NCBI RefSeq assembly: GCF_040537815.1 | Contig: NZ_JBEWSZ010000008.1 | Span: 1-64,000 of the forward strand | Origin: Mesorhizobium shangrilense | Lineage (GTDB): Bacteria; Pseudomonadota; Alphaproteobacteria; Rhizobiales; Rhizobiaceae | Reading direction: 5' to 3' | Length of the DNA stretch: 64,000 bases | Shown: positions 24,903 to 34,010 of the stretch, one piece after another | How positions within the stretch are numbered: position 1 is the first letter of the stretch | Layout of the letters: each line of letters opens with the position of its first letter | Made by a program: the position numbers and the translations under genes | Notes under the pieces: generated by a model | What the model was told of the DNA's origin: nothing | The model's database searches: none | Seen by the model: only the letters and a program-made list of their open reading frames with translations

Positions 24903-27035
24903 TCAAAAGCGAAGACCGGATCGTTTGGCAAGCCCGGCCATGATCTTCAGTAATGGAGCTGTAAGCTGGTTAAGTCGTGGCGGTGCTAGCACACCCGCAC
25001 GGATCGCTTCGATCTCATCTAGGACGTCTTCGACCTCGCAACGCAGCCCGCTTTTAATACTAAGGTAGCGAGGATACAGGATCAGCGCTGCTGCCACCAT
25101 TTCGTCAAGCGTCGGGCGCCGCGTTCTTCTCGGACAGGAAAGGCAATCTTGAGTCAGGCCCCAACCAGCATAGAAGGGCATTCCATAGGTCGAAACTGGC
25201 ACCTCACGCATCAAGGCTTCAAACCCAGCGAGCGAAGTCGCTACATGTATCCGTTGGGTCGTTGTCAGCCAACTAGAGAGCGAACCGCCCGCGGATTGAA
25301 TATCGGCATGTAAGCTCGTACGATCGCCGTTCCTTAGCCCCGCCGCGACGTCAGGGTGGGCGCGGTATGCGATCTTAGCTCTTGGATAAAAAGTTCGGAC
25401 CAATTTCACAAGCTGATCGCCGGGTCGCGCGAGCGCACCGCCCATCAACACAGATTGGTCATCGACGACTTGACCAATGACAAGATGCACACACTCGTTC
25501 AGCACGGGTCGGGTGCCATCGTCGACATTGTATTTCTCGATTGCTGACCCCACTATGCGCGCTCGGAGCTTTGCAGCGCGGTCCACGAGTGGGTCCGTCA
25601 GTCCATCGCCTGATTCTATGATGGTCTCGATGCGGCTGGGCCGCGATGCGTCATAGTAAAGCCCGATGGGATCAAAGACGAGCGATGCGGGACTCACAAG
25701 GGCGGCTCCAAGACCCACCGACCGAATGAAGCCGTCTTCGACGCTTATGTAACCTTGCTCGCCACCTAAGTCCTTTCCGAAGGCACCCCAGATCAGGTTA
25801 TTCCGGCAGCTATTGAGTGCCCGAGGGCGAAGTCGCATAGAGAACGACACAGAAGCCCCAGGATGGGCTGCCATCGCTCGGACGGCTGCCCGTTTCCATC
25901 TGCCCGTTCCGTAGATGGTAATGGGCTTGTCGTCGAAACGTTCTGCCGCAGCCCACGAGGCAAGTCGATGCAGGCCTTGTAGCGCATCGCAGCGCTCGCG
26001 CTTCACTGGGTCCCACCACAAGGTCATTTCCTCGAGCACAACGGAGACGATTATGTCCGTCCGTCTTAAGATTTCATCCTTGGATTGCGGCGGATGGCAA
26101 GCCCGTCGCCCCAGAGCCACGATAGCGTCCGCGGAACCTGCGAGATCGGTTGTTAGGCCGAAACCTGCATAGAATGGCGCACCGAAGCATGTGACGGGAA
26201 TGCCCCTTACCAGGGCCTCGAAGCCCGCACTGCTGGTGAGCGTAAAAACCTCATCAATCTCGTCGAAGAAGATGGGCGCGGAGGAGCAATCTGACGTTGT
26301 GATATGTATTCCGTATGCCGCGCACATACGCGGCAAGATGGAGGCGAGCGCTGAATGGCCCCTTCCAGCGGCAACGTCTGGGTGGGTTCTGAGTACGAGC
26401 TCGGCACCCTCGCTGAGCGACCGGTCAATCGCGTGCTTGGCCATGGCTATCACAGCACTATCACTGCCGCCGCCGTGCAAGAGAGAACGGTCATGCTTAA
26501 CTTGGTCAATGATCCCTAGCTTAATCCGGCCTTGCTGGCGGATCGGTCGAAGGTAGTTGGAGGGAAGATTATACTTGCTTAGCCGTGCCCCTATTATTAA
26601 TTCCCGCAAATCCGTTTTCGGCAGGTCTCCTTGGTCGGCAATGCGTGCGACCATCAACCGTTCGGCGGCAGACCCTGCTCCGCTACAGTCATAAGCTGGT
26701 TGATTAGCATCGATCATAACGCCCACCGAAGGCGTCGCGTAGGACTGTTTCGAAAGCCCCCAAGAGCGAAAATAGGGATCCTCGAGGAATAAGAAGGGAA
26801 GTCCGCGCATCGCACAAAGGGTGCTTATCGACTCATTGCGCGGATTTCGACCCCAGCCACAGCCACCTTCAATCCCTCGGGCGTCACCGGCCCTCCGGAT
26901 GAGGCGGGCGTCTAGCAGTAAGCTTATTTGCGTGTCGCGCGACAGCGCTCTGGAGCCCGCAAGAATGTTCGCGCCACTCCGCCAGGGCAGCGATGGCCGG
27001 CGGGGAGATCTATGGCTGTTTGCTGTATTCGTCAA
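24903..27035 (-). CDS. kpsC: KpsC-like dual beta-Kdo glycosyltransferase
   Basis: 710 residues, about the usual KpsC length. Two homologous halves are visible. The N-terminal module has LRTHPDVAAGRG and TSSAGFEALVRGIPVTCFG followed by PFYAGFGLT. The C-terminal module has YRAHPDVAAGLRNG, TSLAGFEALMREVPVSTYG and PFYAGWGLT. The linker segment VEDGFIRSVGLGAALVSPAS is a KpsC hallmark. KpsC alternates two beta-Kdo transferase activities to build the poly-Kdo linker on the lipid anchor of ABC-exported capsules. KpsS, which adds the first Kdo, is not in the window. The gene lies 6 bp after the outer-membrane export gene, so both are probably in one transcript. Confidence 0.93.
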   Translation of the reverse strand: MTNTANSHRSPRRPSLPWRSGANILAGSRALSRDTQISLLLDARLIRRAGDARGIEGGCGWGRNPRNESISTLCAMRGLPFLFLEDPYFRSWGLSKQSYATPSVGVMIDANQPAYDCSGAGSAAERLMVARIADQGDLPKTDLRELIIGARLSKYNLPSNYLRPIRQQGRIKLGIIDQVKHDRSLLHGGGSDSAVIAMAKHAIDRSLSEGAELVLRTHPDVAAGRGHSALASILPRMCAAYGIHITTSDCSSAPIFFDEIDEVFTLTSSAGFEALVRGIPVTCFGAPFYAGFGLTTDLAGSADAIVALGRRACHPPQSKDEILRRTDIIVSVVLEEMTLWWDPVKRERCDALQGLHRLASWAAAERFDDKPITIYGTGRWKRAAVRAMAAHPGASVSFSMRLRPRALNSCRNNLIWGAFGKDLGGEQGYISVEDGFIRSVGLGAALVSPASLVFDPIGLYYDASRPSRIETIIESGDGLTDPLVDRAAKLRARIVGSAIEKYNVDDGTRPVLNECVHLVIGQVVDDQSVLMGGALARPGDQLVKLVRTFYPRAKIAYRAHPDVAAGLRNGDRTSLHADIQSAGGSLSSWLTTTQRIHVATSLAGFEALMREVPVSTYGMPFYAGWGLTQDCLSCPRRTRRPTLDEMVAAALILYPRYLSIKSGLRCEVEDVLDEIEAIRAGVLAPPRLNQLTAPLLKIMAGLAKRSGLRF

Positions 27036-27041
27036 TGTATA

Positions 27042-28241
27042 TCAGCCGGCGATCTGAGCGATCGAAATCGGCCCCCGAATGATGCCGTAAGTTTGGCTGA
27101 CAAGGCCGAGGAACTTGTCGATCTCGACTGAAGGAGCGTTGGCTACGTACAGGATATCTCGATCCAGAATGCGTACTCGGCTCATGACCAATAGCGAGGC
27201 GGGATCCGACAAGCGAATGCGGTAGACTAATGGGAAAACATAATCCTGCGACTCCGCGTTTCCTCGCGCTTTGCCCATGATATCCCAACCGATCACGGAG
27301 GGATCGATGCGATTGCCGAGCGCCCGAACGAGTTCGGGGCGTTCGAAGCGAAAAAGAAAGACGCCCGACTGGTCTGCGCGACTGTCGTTTAGCCCCCCTG
27401 CAGTTCCCAAGGCTTCCGACAAAGTGAAATCATTTGACGGAATCGGCAGCGTGCCTTGGCGGACTACAGCGCCTAACGCCGTGAAAGTGACGCGTTGCCG
27501 GATCACAAGAATAGTGTCTTGGGGTTGCACATAGATATTCTCGCTAGGTCGCGAAATTATCGTGTGGAGTGCGACTGAGGCCGTGCGCTGGCCACGCATC
27601 AGACGGACAATTACTTCTTGCTCCGGAGCCTTAATCCCGCCTGCCGCAGCGATAACATCGAGAATTCGTTCGCCGCGGATACCAAGATTGACCTTGCCTC
27701 CACTCGTAACTTCACCGAGCACCGACGCTGTGGCCGTTGCATTGTTGGCTACGGAAACCATAACTTGCGGTTCAAGCGCGCGAGGACCAAGCTTTTTCTG
27801 GATGTCGGCGGCAACCGCCTTCGGCGTACGACCGGCAGCTCGTACTGTTCCAGCATAAGGAATGGTTATCAATCCGTCTCGGTCAATGGTCTGGTTAGGG
27901 ATCACCGTCTGGTGCCCACCCGTAGCGAAGGGTCCGTCGGTCTGCGCGGTGAACAAGCCACCTGGGCCTGCCTCGAATACAGTGACGGAGAGGGTGTCGC
28001 CGATCCCGAGTTGTTGCGAAGGAGCCCCTGGATGGCTGCCAAACCCGTCTGCCAAGGAGGAACCCGATAGGCGCTCAAGGATCGAAGCCACGTCAGCGTC
28101 AAGGTCGACAACTTGATAGCCTTGGTTTGCGCGGCGTCCCTTCGGGTCTATTGTCGACGCATTTGGTCCGGACGCTGGGAGAGAAGCGCAGCCCCCGGTC
28201 GCAAAGAAAAGTCCAAAAATAAGAGTCCGCCGGGCGATCAT
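27042..28241 (-). CDS. Outer-membrane polysaccharide export lipoprotein (Wza/KpsD-type OPX)
   Basis: 399 residues. The N-terminus MIARRTLIFGLFFATGGCAS is a lipoprotein signal with the lipid-attachment Cys at residue 18. A polysaccharide-export domain follows (QQLGIGDTLSVTVFE, DRDGLITIPYAGTV, VMVSVANNATATASVLGEV). Soluble ligand-binding beta-grasp (SLBB) repeats come next (KVNLGIRGERILDVIAAAGG and TFTALGAVVRQGTLPI). The protein should form the translocation channel spanning the periplasm and outer membrane. It is the first gene of the export-kpsC group, and ~1.5 kb of mostly non-coding sequence lies upstream. A matching PCP (KpsE/CtrB) is not in the window. Confidence 0.92.
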   Translation of the reverse strand: MIARRTLIFGLFFATGGCASLPASGPNASTIDPKGRRANQGYQVVDLDADVASILERLSGSSLADGFGSHPGAPSQQLGIGDTLSVTVFEAGPGGLFTAQTDGPFATGGHQTVIPNQTIDRDGLITIPYAGTVRAAGRTPKAVAADIQKKLGPRALEPQVMVSVANNATATASVLGEVTSGGKVNLGIRGERILDVIAAAGGIKAPEQEVIVRLMRGQRTASVALHTIISRPSENIYVQPQDTILVIRQRVTFTALGAVVRQGTLPIPSNDFTLSEALGTAGGLNDSRADQSGVFLFRFERPELVRALGNRIDPSVIGWDIMGKARGNAESQDYVFPLVYRIRLSDPASLLVMSRVRILDRDILYVANAPSVEIDKFLGLVSQTYGIIRGPISIAQIAG

Positions 28242-28729
28242 GCGAAAGGCCGAATTACAATTTTAAGCAACATTGATCCATTCGTATCCATTCTTCCATG
28301 TCAACGTCATGAACCATTCGCACAAACACGGATTAAACGCACCCGTCGCTCATCGGAGGACGTACGGAAACATTCTCCGGTGCGGTTATCTCATCAGGCG
28401 GGTGAGGTTTCGCTTGAGTTGACAGGCGCTAACGTTAGCCTCCCGAGAAGAGGTCCTTACCTCGCTGCATTCCGTAGCTCCCCAATGCTAACTGGGACAT
28501 GCTCTGAACCATCGCTAGAGCCCTTGTCAATAAATTTTTCGCTCCCTATCAAAACATGACAGGATTGCGACAATATGAGGCCAATACATCCCCCAAAACA
28601 GGTGGCTCAACATGCTGAATTCCAAGCCATGCTCTTAGTATTACAGTTGCAATTTTCTTATAATGGGGGCTGGTATGCGAGGACTTGGTGAGCAAATATA
28701 CAGTGAAATGTGCAAGTGTCGAGGCGGTC

Positions 28730-28965
28730 TCGACAGCCGCCATCGTCTTCCTGACCCTAGTGCTGCAGGACGACAAAAAAAGGGGTTGCAGGTCAAGTAT
28801 GACGGAAGCTGGGTCGAGTGGCCCCGCTCCCCGGAACGCTTATTGTCAACATTGGCGAACTGCTCGAACTGGCATCGAATGGATTGCGGGCCACCGTGCG
28901 GGGGCAAGATCGAGTTCAACGGCACCGACATCACCGCTCTCGAATAGCCATCGTCGCCCTCCTGC
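28730..28965 (+). pseudogene. Chimeric remnant: 2OG-Fe(II) oxygenase plus ABC ATPase piece
   Basis: Joining three plus-strand frames gives FLTLVLQDD, GLQVKYDGSWVEW and PGTLIVNIGELLELASNG followed by LRATV. This is the core of isopenicillin-N-synthase-like 2-oxoglutarate/Fe(II) oxygenases, with at least two frameshifts. Immediately after, GKIEFNGTDITALE plus SHRR resembles the early part of a branched-chain amino acid or urea transporter ATPase (LivF/LivG type). The two families are unrelated, so the junction at ~28905 marks a recombination. Neither piece can encode a working protein. Confidence 0.6.
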
Positions 28966-29072
28966 GTCTGCGTTAGATATCTATGGCAAAGCGTTCCGAA
29001 AACTAGCGTCAGGTAAGTATTTGATTTAGTTTCTTCTTATTCTAAAAAGTCGCGGAGAAGCCCCGGGATATC

Positions 29073-29214
29073 GAATGTTGTCTCAATCGATTGAACCATC
29101 GCCAATAACCCCTTTTTGCCGCCCGTCACGGAATCGAAGAAATAAGTAATTCGCCTATGAAACGCAATTATAATACTGCTCTCGTTTTCCACTGCTTTTA
29201 ACGATAAAAGTAGT
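29073..29214 (-). repeat. Right copy of ~150-bp inverted repeat
   Basis: The reverse complement shows cttttatcg, gagcagtattataattgcg, ggggttattggcgatg, aatcgattga and acattcgatatc. The order and spacing are close to those of the plus-strand copy at 20870-21013. The copy sits ~830 bp upstream of the export-gene start and points toward it. Confidence 0.65.
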
Positions 29215-29808
29215 GCCGCGACTACAGTTTAGGCGGCACACAAATCTCATATTATCCTGTTCGAAACAACCTTGACTTAGCAAATCTGGATTGCCATAAC
29301 CTCGGCGCAATCAGAAATGATAGCATAGGGCGACTGGAGGAAGGGGTAAACGTGAGGATGGCTATGGAGCTCACGATACAATATTAGCAGCCACTAATAA
29401 AAATGGGATATTCCGTCAATCTGGAACTCGTGTACACTTACATGAATCCCGAACGATCAAGTATTGCGCACTGCTCATGACATCGGCCCGGCGATCGAGA
29501 CCAATCCGCTTTATGTCTCCCGCGCAGATCTCGAGGACTGGTCTATTTCGCCCTCTGGCTATGTCCGACCCTGATGCACATCTGCGGCACTGTCCTTGCG
29601 GAGAGCCTGCAGGCACTCAACGGCATCGGCCCCTTCACTTCAAGACGCTGGCGGGCTTTTCGGAAAGAGGCGGTCCGTCAGACGAGCATGGGCCGGCGCG
29701 AAATCCCGCTTCGACACGCCGCGAAGGGGTGGATTACATGGCCGCTCACCTTGCAGCATGCCTCTTGATGGAAAGCACGCTGAACGACTGGTTCTCTGGA
29801 CAGGCAAA

Positions 29809-30159
29809 ATGATCCCGATCGCACAAATGGAAAAATTGCTCGAAAACGGCCGAGCCTCAGCAGAGCGCGGACGCTCTCTCGATCATTTCCCCGTCGTTCG
29901 AATTATTTCGCTGGACACGGGATCGGAGTGGCTGCTCTCCGAAAGATCGCCACACAATGACATGCTCGCCTTCGGTGCTTTCTTCCCCGGCGACGGCAGT
30001 GTGCCGCTGATGGGTTGGGTATCAATCCCCGGGCTCATCTACAACCGATCCAGGGCGGGCAGGCTGCTCGACTTCGACCCGGACTACCGCCCGTCCAGAC
30101 CGATCGGGGCGATAGCCCCCGAGGTCCGTTTCGTCGGCGAAATACCGTCGAAACCATAA
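29809..30159 (+). CDS. DUF2958-like hypothetical protein
   Basis: 116 residues from ATG 29809; the frame is open further upstream, but those residues look non-coding. It resembles the DUF2958 family common on rhizobial plasmids and islands. It begins with a short helix (AQMEKLLENGRAS), then PVVRIISLDTGSEWLLSE, an acidic LAFGAFFPGDGSVPLMGWVS block, and ends with DPDYRPSRPIGAIAPE. The family has no known biochemical role and often sits near plasmid replication or transfer genes, none of which are seen here. Presence of the family suggests horizontally acquired DNA. Confidence 0.6.
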   Translation: MIPIAQMEKLLENGRASAERGRSLDHFPVVRIISLDTGSEWLLSERSPHNDMLAFGAFFPGDGSVPLMGWVSIPGLIYNRSRAGRLLDFDPDYRPSRPIGAIAPEVRFVGEIPSKP

Positions 30160-30418
30160 ATAGACGGGGAGGCTATGGCCGCCCTTTCGCCGTGGCCCCA
30201 CCGACGCTGGACCCCCTTCCTCCGGAGGCGTTCCCATCCGTCGGACCCTTGGGCAGGGCCCCTTTCGGCATCGGTGTCGGCAGACGACCGTTAGACGAAA
30301 CCCCGCCTGCGGATCCAGCAATGGCTGTTCCGTGTCGGTTTCGCCCTGCCTTTGGACATGATGGCCCTTCTCGCGGCAAGGCAGCATCATCCTCCCAGCT
30401 GTTCCATAGGGCCAGGCT

Positions 30419-32074
30419 TCAATGGCGGGGAAGGTGAAGGATTGACTGGTAGGGTTTGCGGGCCGAGCTTGTCGGCCGCTCAATCGAAAGCGTCATTTGA
30501 GGAGGGCACTCTCCCTCATGCAACTGGAAGACACGCTCGTCCAGTTCCTTGTCTACTTCCGTGAGACGATGGTTGAGGCGAAGGTAGTCCGTCCAGGTCG
30601 GCGTGCGGAACGTTTCTGTCCATTGCATAGGCTTCTGAAGGTTGCGCTGAAGCGTCCAGTTCCGAGCCCCGACGCGGCTGTGGACGTGCCGGCGCTCGCG
30701 CATAAGGTCGAGGAAGGCCTCGAGATTTCTCTCGGGTATCAGATATTCGACCTTGACCGCGATCGGGCCGCTTCTTGGCTTCAAATTGAGAGCGACTGCC
30801 GGGGCGTTGAATTCCTCCAAAGGATCCGGCTCAGATTCTCGACGTTCTCGGAGAGGAAACAGCACGCCGGCTGCAGCGACGAGCAGCAGCGCTCCAGCGG
30901 AGCCCTCCAGCGCCAAGGTCAGGGAATGGTTCTGCGTCACCGTGCCCCAAACCCAGCTGCCGGCCGCGATGCCGCCATCTATCAAAGCATAGTAGATCGA
31001 GATGGTGCGGCCCACGACCCAGCGCGGGCTCGCCAGCTGCACGCTTATGCCAACCCCGGACCAGGCGGTGACCCAACCCGCGCCGCCCAAGGCAAGCGCA
31101 ATTGCCGCCACCGTAATCGAAGAGGTCAGTGCCAGGGAGAGGGAGCATGCCGCGCACGCGACGCAGGCAAGCCGCATCAGTCGTTCTTGAGACAAGCTAC
31201 GTCTGAATGTGCTGTTGGAGATGCCAGCGAAGACGGCGCCAGTTCCAAAGCCGGCCATGAGCGTGCCATAGGCGAGCGGCCCCCCTCCCAAATGATCGCG
31301 GACAACCAGCGGCAGCAGCGCGAGTATGGCGATGCTTGCCAGGCCAAAGAGGGTTCCGCGGGCGATCGCCGCCTTGATTTCGGAAGACATCGCCGTGAAG
31401 CGCAGCCCGTCATAGATCGCCGTCCTCATCGACTCGCGCGGAAGAGGCGACGAGCGAACCTTCCACTTGCAGCGCCATATGGTGCCCAGCGGTACCAGAT
31501 AGGTGAGGGTGGTTACGGCGAAAGCCGTGAGAAGCCCGAAGGAGGCAACGACGATGCCGCCGAGCGCCGGGCCGACGGTCCGGACAGTGTTGAAGCCGAC
31601 GGAGAGCAGGGTGACGGCAGCGGGCACATCGCGTCGGTCCACGATATCGCCAACCGAAGCCTGCCAGGCGGGATCGTTGAGAGCGCCTCCAGATGCGATC
31701 AAAAAGCTGAAGCCGAGGATCATCCACGGACTGACAAAGCCCAGCGCCACAACAGCGGTCAGCATCGCAGAGGCTATCACCATAAGGCATCGGCCGGCGA
31801 ACATGACCCGGCGACGGCTGAAATTATCAGCGAGAACCCCGGCGAACACAGACAAAATGAAAGCGGGCAGGTTCGACGAGGCCTGGACCAGCGCAACCAT
31901 CAGATCGGAAGACGAAATCGTTGCCATCAGCCAGCTGATGGCAACAGTCTGCATCAACCAACCGAGGCTCGAGACCTGCGTGGCGAGCCAGATCGAACGA
32001 AAGGTCGGCTGCATGAGTGGCGCAAAGGTCGTTGGTGCAGCCAAATCTTCATTTGATCCAGCCACCCTACTCAT
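30419..32074 (-). CDS. MFS exporter (MFS_3/EntS-like) with C-terminal domain
   Basis: 551 residues. About eleven or twelve hydrophobic helices fill residues ~20-415, starting with FRSIWLATQVSSLGWLMQTV and LPAFILSVFAGVLADNFSRR (the conserved loop after helix 2). This matches the MFS_3/EntS group of efflux permeases. The remaining ~135 residues form a soluble C-terminal domain (VKVEYLIPERNLEAFLDLM ... QRNLQKPMQWTETFRTPTW) found in a subset of these proteins and resembling antibiotic-monooxygenase-like ferredoxin folds. The substrate is unknown. No regulator adjoins it directly; mucR is 285 bp upstream. Confidence 0.88.
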   Translation of the reverse strand: MSRVAGSNEDLAAPTTFAPLMQPTFRSIWLATQVSSLGWLMQTVAISWLMATISSSDLMVALVQASSNLPAFILSVFAGVLADNFSRRRVMFAGRCLMVIASAMLTAVVALGFVSPWMILGFSFLIASGGALNDPAWQASVGDIVDRRDVPAAVTLLSVGFNTVRTVGPALGGIVVASFGLLTAFAVTTLTYLVPLGTIWRCKWKVRSSPLPRESMRTAIYDGLRFTAMSSEIKAAIARGTLFGLASIAILALLPLVVRDHLGGGPLAYGTLMAGFGTGAVFAGISNSTFRRSLSQERLMRLACVACAACSLSLALTSSITVAAIALALGGAGWVTAWSGVGISVQLASPRWVVGRTISIYYALIDGGIAAGSWVWGTVTQNHSLTLALEGSAGALLLVAAAGVLFPLRERRESEPDPLEEFNAPAVALNLKPRSGPIAVKVEYLIPERNLEAFLDLMRERRHVHSRVGARNWTLQRNLQKPMQWTETFRTPTWTDYLRLNHRLTEVDKELDERVFQLHEGECPPQMTLSIERPTSSARKPYQSILHLPRH

Positions 32075-32358
32075 TTTTTGCGAGCCTTTGCTTTCCGTTA
32101 TTGGCAGCGGCGTATCGCACGTAATCTCGACTGCATCGTGGCGGCTGGTAATTGAGAGACCATGCCAATCGCGAATTTATTGCGCGTCGACGCTCCCTCG
32201 AGCGGGACATCGAGCTCTTGCCGCCGACGAATGCCCACGCGAGCAGCAGCCGCCGATCGCAAAGGCATTGGGGACGGAGCGGATCCAGCGGACCAGATTA
32301 TCCCCGAGTTCTCCGGTTGCCGAGCCTATCGACCATGCGCTGAGACGCTGGGACGCCT

Positions 32359-32778
32359 TCACGCCTTGGCAATTGCCTTGCGTCCGAGCCCGCTTGATTT
32401 CGCAAGCTGCGATCGCGAAGCAGAATAATTCTGGGCAACCATGGGATAATCCCGCGGCAGGCCCCACTTGGCCCTGTACGCGTCGGGCGACAGACCGTGG
32501 TGGATGTCGAGATGTCGCTTCAATGATTTGAACTTCTTTCCGTCCTCAAGGCAGATGATGTAGTCCGGGAACACCGACCTCTTGGGATTGATCGCAGGAG
32601 CTTGAGCCGGCTTCTCGGCTTCCGCCGGATGGCCGATCTTCGCAAGCGACAAATTCACACTCTCGATAAGCTCAGGGAGGGACGTAACTGGCACTGCATT
32701 CTTGCTGACGTAAGCAGACACAATGTCCGCCGTGAGCTCGATCAAAAGGCCTCGCGCGTCGGAATTTTCTTCTGACAT
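32359..32778 (-). CDS. MucR/Ros-family transcriptional regulator (zinc-binding type)
   Basis: 139 residues from ATG 32778, preceded by a gagga ribosome site; an ATG at 32793 is the alternative. The N-terminus LIELTADIVSAYVSKNAVP is the MucR oligomerisation segment. The DNA-binding part FPDYIICLEDGKKFKSLKRHL-type finger keeps Cys (CLEDG) and the His pair (DIHHGL), as in MucR proteins where Cys and Asp replace the classical CxxC pair. KWGLPRDYPMVAQNYSASRS completes the domain. MucR proteins bind AT-rich T-containing sites and control exopolysaccharide, motility and symbiosis genes in rhizobia. It is monocistronic and lies between the MFS exporter and small hypothetical genes. Confidence 0.92.
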   Translation of the reverse strand: MSEENSDARGLLIELTADIVSAYVSKNAVPVTSLPELIESVNLSLAKIGHPAEAEKPAQAPAINPKRSVFPDYIICLEDGKKFKSLKRHLDIHHGLSPDAYRAKWGLPRDYPMVAQNYSASRSQLAKSSGLGRKAIAKA

Positions 32779-33321
32779 CCCATAATTCCTCATCTGTCCC
32801 GCAACGTATCTTAGCCCGCTTTTGAGAGATGTTCACCTTGGATACGCGCCCTTCGACAGCCTCCTGTTGACCGGTAAACGCGAGTGCTTGCGATCACCCG
32901 CGGCGGTCGGCCGTGCGCCATCGATAATCGCAGTTCTCGAACCACCAATGATGTGAGACGTCGGTACACCATCCCACCGAGACAGTCGCGCCGCCCGCGC
33001 GGTTTAGTGCAGCCAGGGTTTCGCCAAGCCTCGCGCTCGCTCGGCCGCGCAACCCTCACCAGCTCCGCCGGCAAGCACTCACACCAGATCAATGAAGGGG
33101 CGCCCTGCGCGCCGATCCAGGGTCCCCATTCCGAGCCGATTGACACGCGAACTCCGCTTGCAGCCGTGCCTCTTTGCGCGATGATTCTTCGAGCGATTGC
33201 CATTTGTTTCTATGCCTTTGGCGCAAAACGGAGTACGACTTTTGCACCGGCGATAAGGAGCCAACGGCATCGTCGGCTGAGAGTGATTATCGCGCTTCCG
33301 CGCTCAAATATGGAGGGAGCG
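32779..33321. other. Gap without a supported gene
   Basis: About 540 bp between mucR and a small gene. The mucR promoter must lie at its left end. Open frames on both strands here are Arg/Pro-rich and carry no motif; I see no gene, repeat or RNA structure. Confidence 0.5.
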
Positions 33322-33522
33322 ATGACCAATTCCGAAAAATCCGTAAGCGGCATAGCCTACCCTGATGACCTCGCATTGCTGAAGCGAGTCTATGACCGGA
33401 TCTGTCAGGAAAGAGGAATCCGTGCCGGCTCTGCTGAAGCGGAGCATCTGGCCATGCGAGCTATGGACCTATTTGGTATGGGCATTTTCGAAGAAGATGC
33501 TCTTTACAAGAACCTGGCGTAG
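33322..33522 (+). CDS. Small conserved-looking hypothetical protein (66 aa)
   Basis: Starts at ATG 33322 with a strong ribosome site (ggaggg, 33312-33317). The 66 residues form a compact helical protein (DLALLKRVYDRICQERGI, AEHLAMRAMDLFGMGI), with a C-terminal EEDALYKNLA. Short proteins of this kind recur in rhizobial genomes, often near regulators, with no known function. A longer in-frame reading from 32884 is rejected because its first ~145 residues are low-complexity and Arg-rich. Confidence 0.6.
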   Translation: MTNSEKSVSGIAYPDDLALLKRVYDRICQERGIRAGSAEAEHLAMRAMDLFGMGIFEEDALYKNLA

Positions 33523-33582
33523 GCAGCTAATCGTTTTGGGCTCAAAGAGGGGATGGTTCGCGAACACGGGAGGAAATGATCG

Positions 33583-33786
33583 ATGGACTACGATTTTGGT
33601 ATTCGCAATCAGGATGAGGATCAGCCGTATGAGCTTACCTCTTTTGCCAAAAAGCATGGTCTGACGATCCCGATTGCGGACGCCGTACTGTTCGCAAAAG
33701 GTCCGTCTCGAACGGCGTGTGACACCGCCGCTTTGGCTTTCCTCTGCGCCGTCGCCGCATACGCCAGAAAACAACCGGCGCGTTAG
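33583..33786 (+). CDS. Small hypothetical protein (67 aa)
   Basis: ATG at 33583, with gggagga 8-14 bp upstream. The sequence ELTSFAKKHGLTIPIADAVL looks like a short helix-turn-helix-like element and is followed by a hydrophobic C-terminal helix (TAALAFLCAVAAYA). It lies 60 bp after the 66-aa gene in the same direction, so the two may be co-transcribed. No function is known to me. Confidence 0.5.
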   Translation: MDYDFGIRNQDEDQPYELTSFAKKHGLTIPIADAVLFAKGPSRTACDTAALAFLCAVAAYARKQPAR

Positions 33787-34010
33787 TTTTCGTCGAGAAA
33801 ATCCCAGCACCTGCGTGCGGCCTACCGTTCTCATCCCTTCGATGCTGGACCGGAGGCTCTCCCATACGTGCTTCCGAGCCCCGGATTCCCGCTTGTCGTT
33901 TGACGCAGCATGCTTCATCAACGGGCACTTTGCTGAGCGATGCCTTTTCGGGAGACGCGACCACGTTCCTTCGTCGGAAACTTACTCGCCGGCGGCGTTC
34001 GATGCGCTGA

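Larger units (their letters stand above)
28242..29808. other. Long stretch of remnants upstream of export gene
   Basis: Nearly 1.6 kb without an intact gene that I can support. It contains a partial repeat copy (28627-28650), broken pieces of an iron oxygenase and an ABC ATPase (28730-28965), and the right arm of the long inverted repeat (29073-29214). At about 29450-29570 a plus-strand open frame (AHDIGPAIETNPLYVSRADL) looks protein-like but is cut by a stop and is unassigned. The promoter of the export-kpsC operon is expected within the first few hundred bp above 28241. Confidence 0.5.

Noticed and set aside
28242..28660. Possible nod box or other symbiotic promoter upstream of the export gene
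   Set aside because: I found no nod-box pattern or convincing NifA-type TGT-N10-ACA site placed before a gene.
30497..32056. 519-aa open frame on the plus strand
   Set aside because: It lies opposite the MFS exporter and is Arg/Gln-rich with no motif; it is an antisense shadow of high-GC coding sequence.
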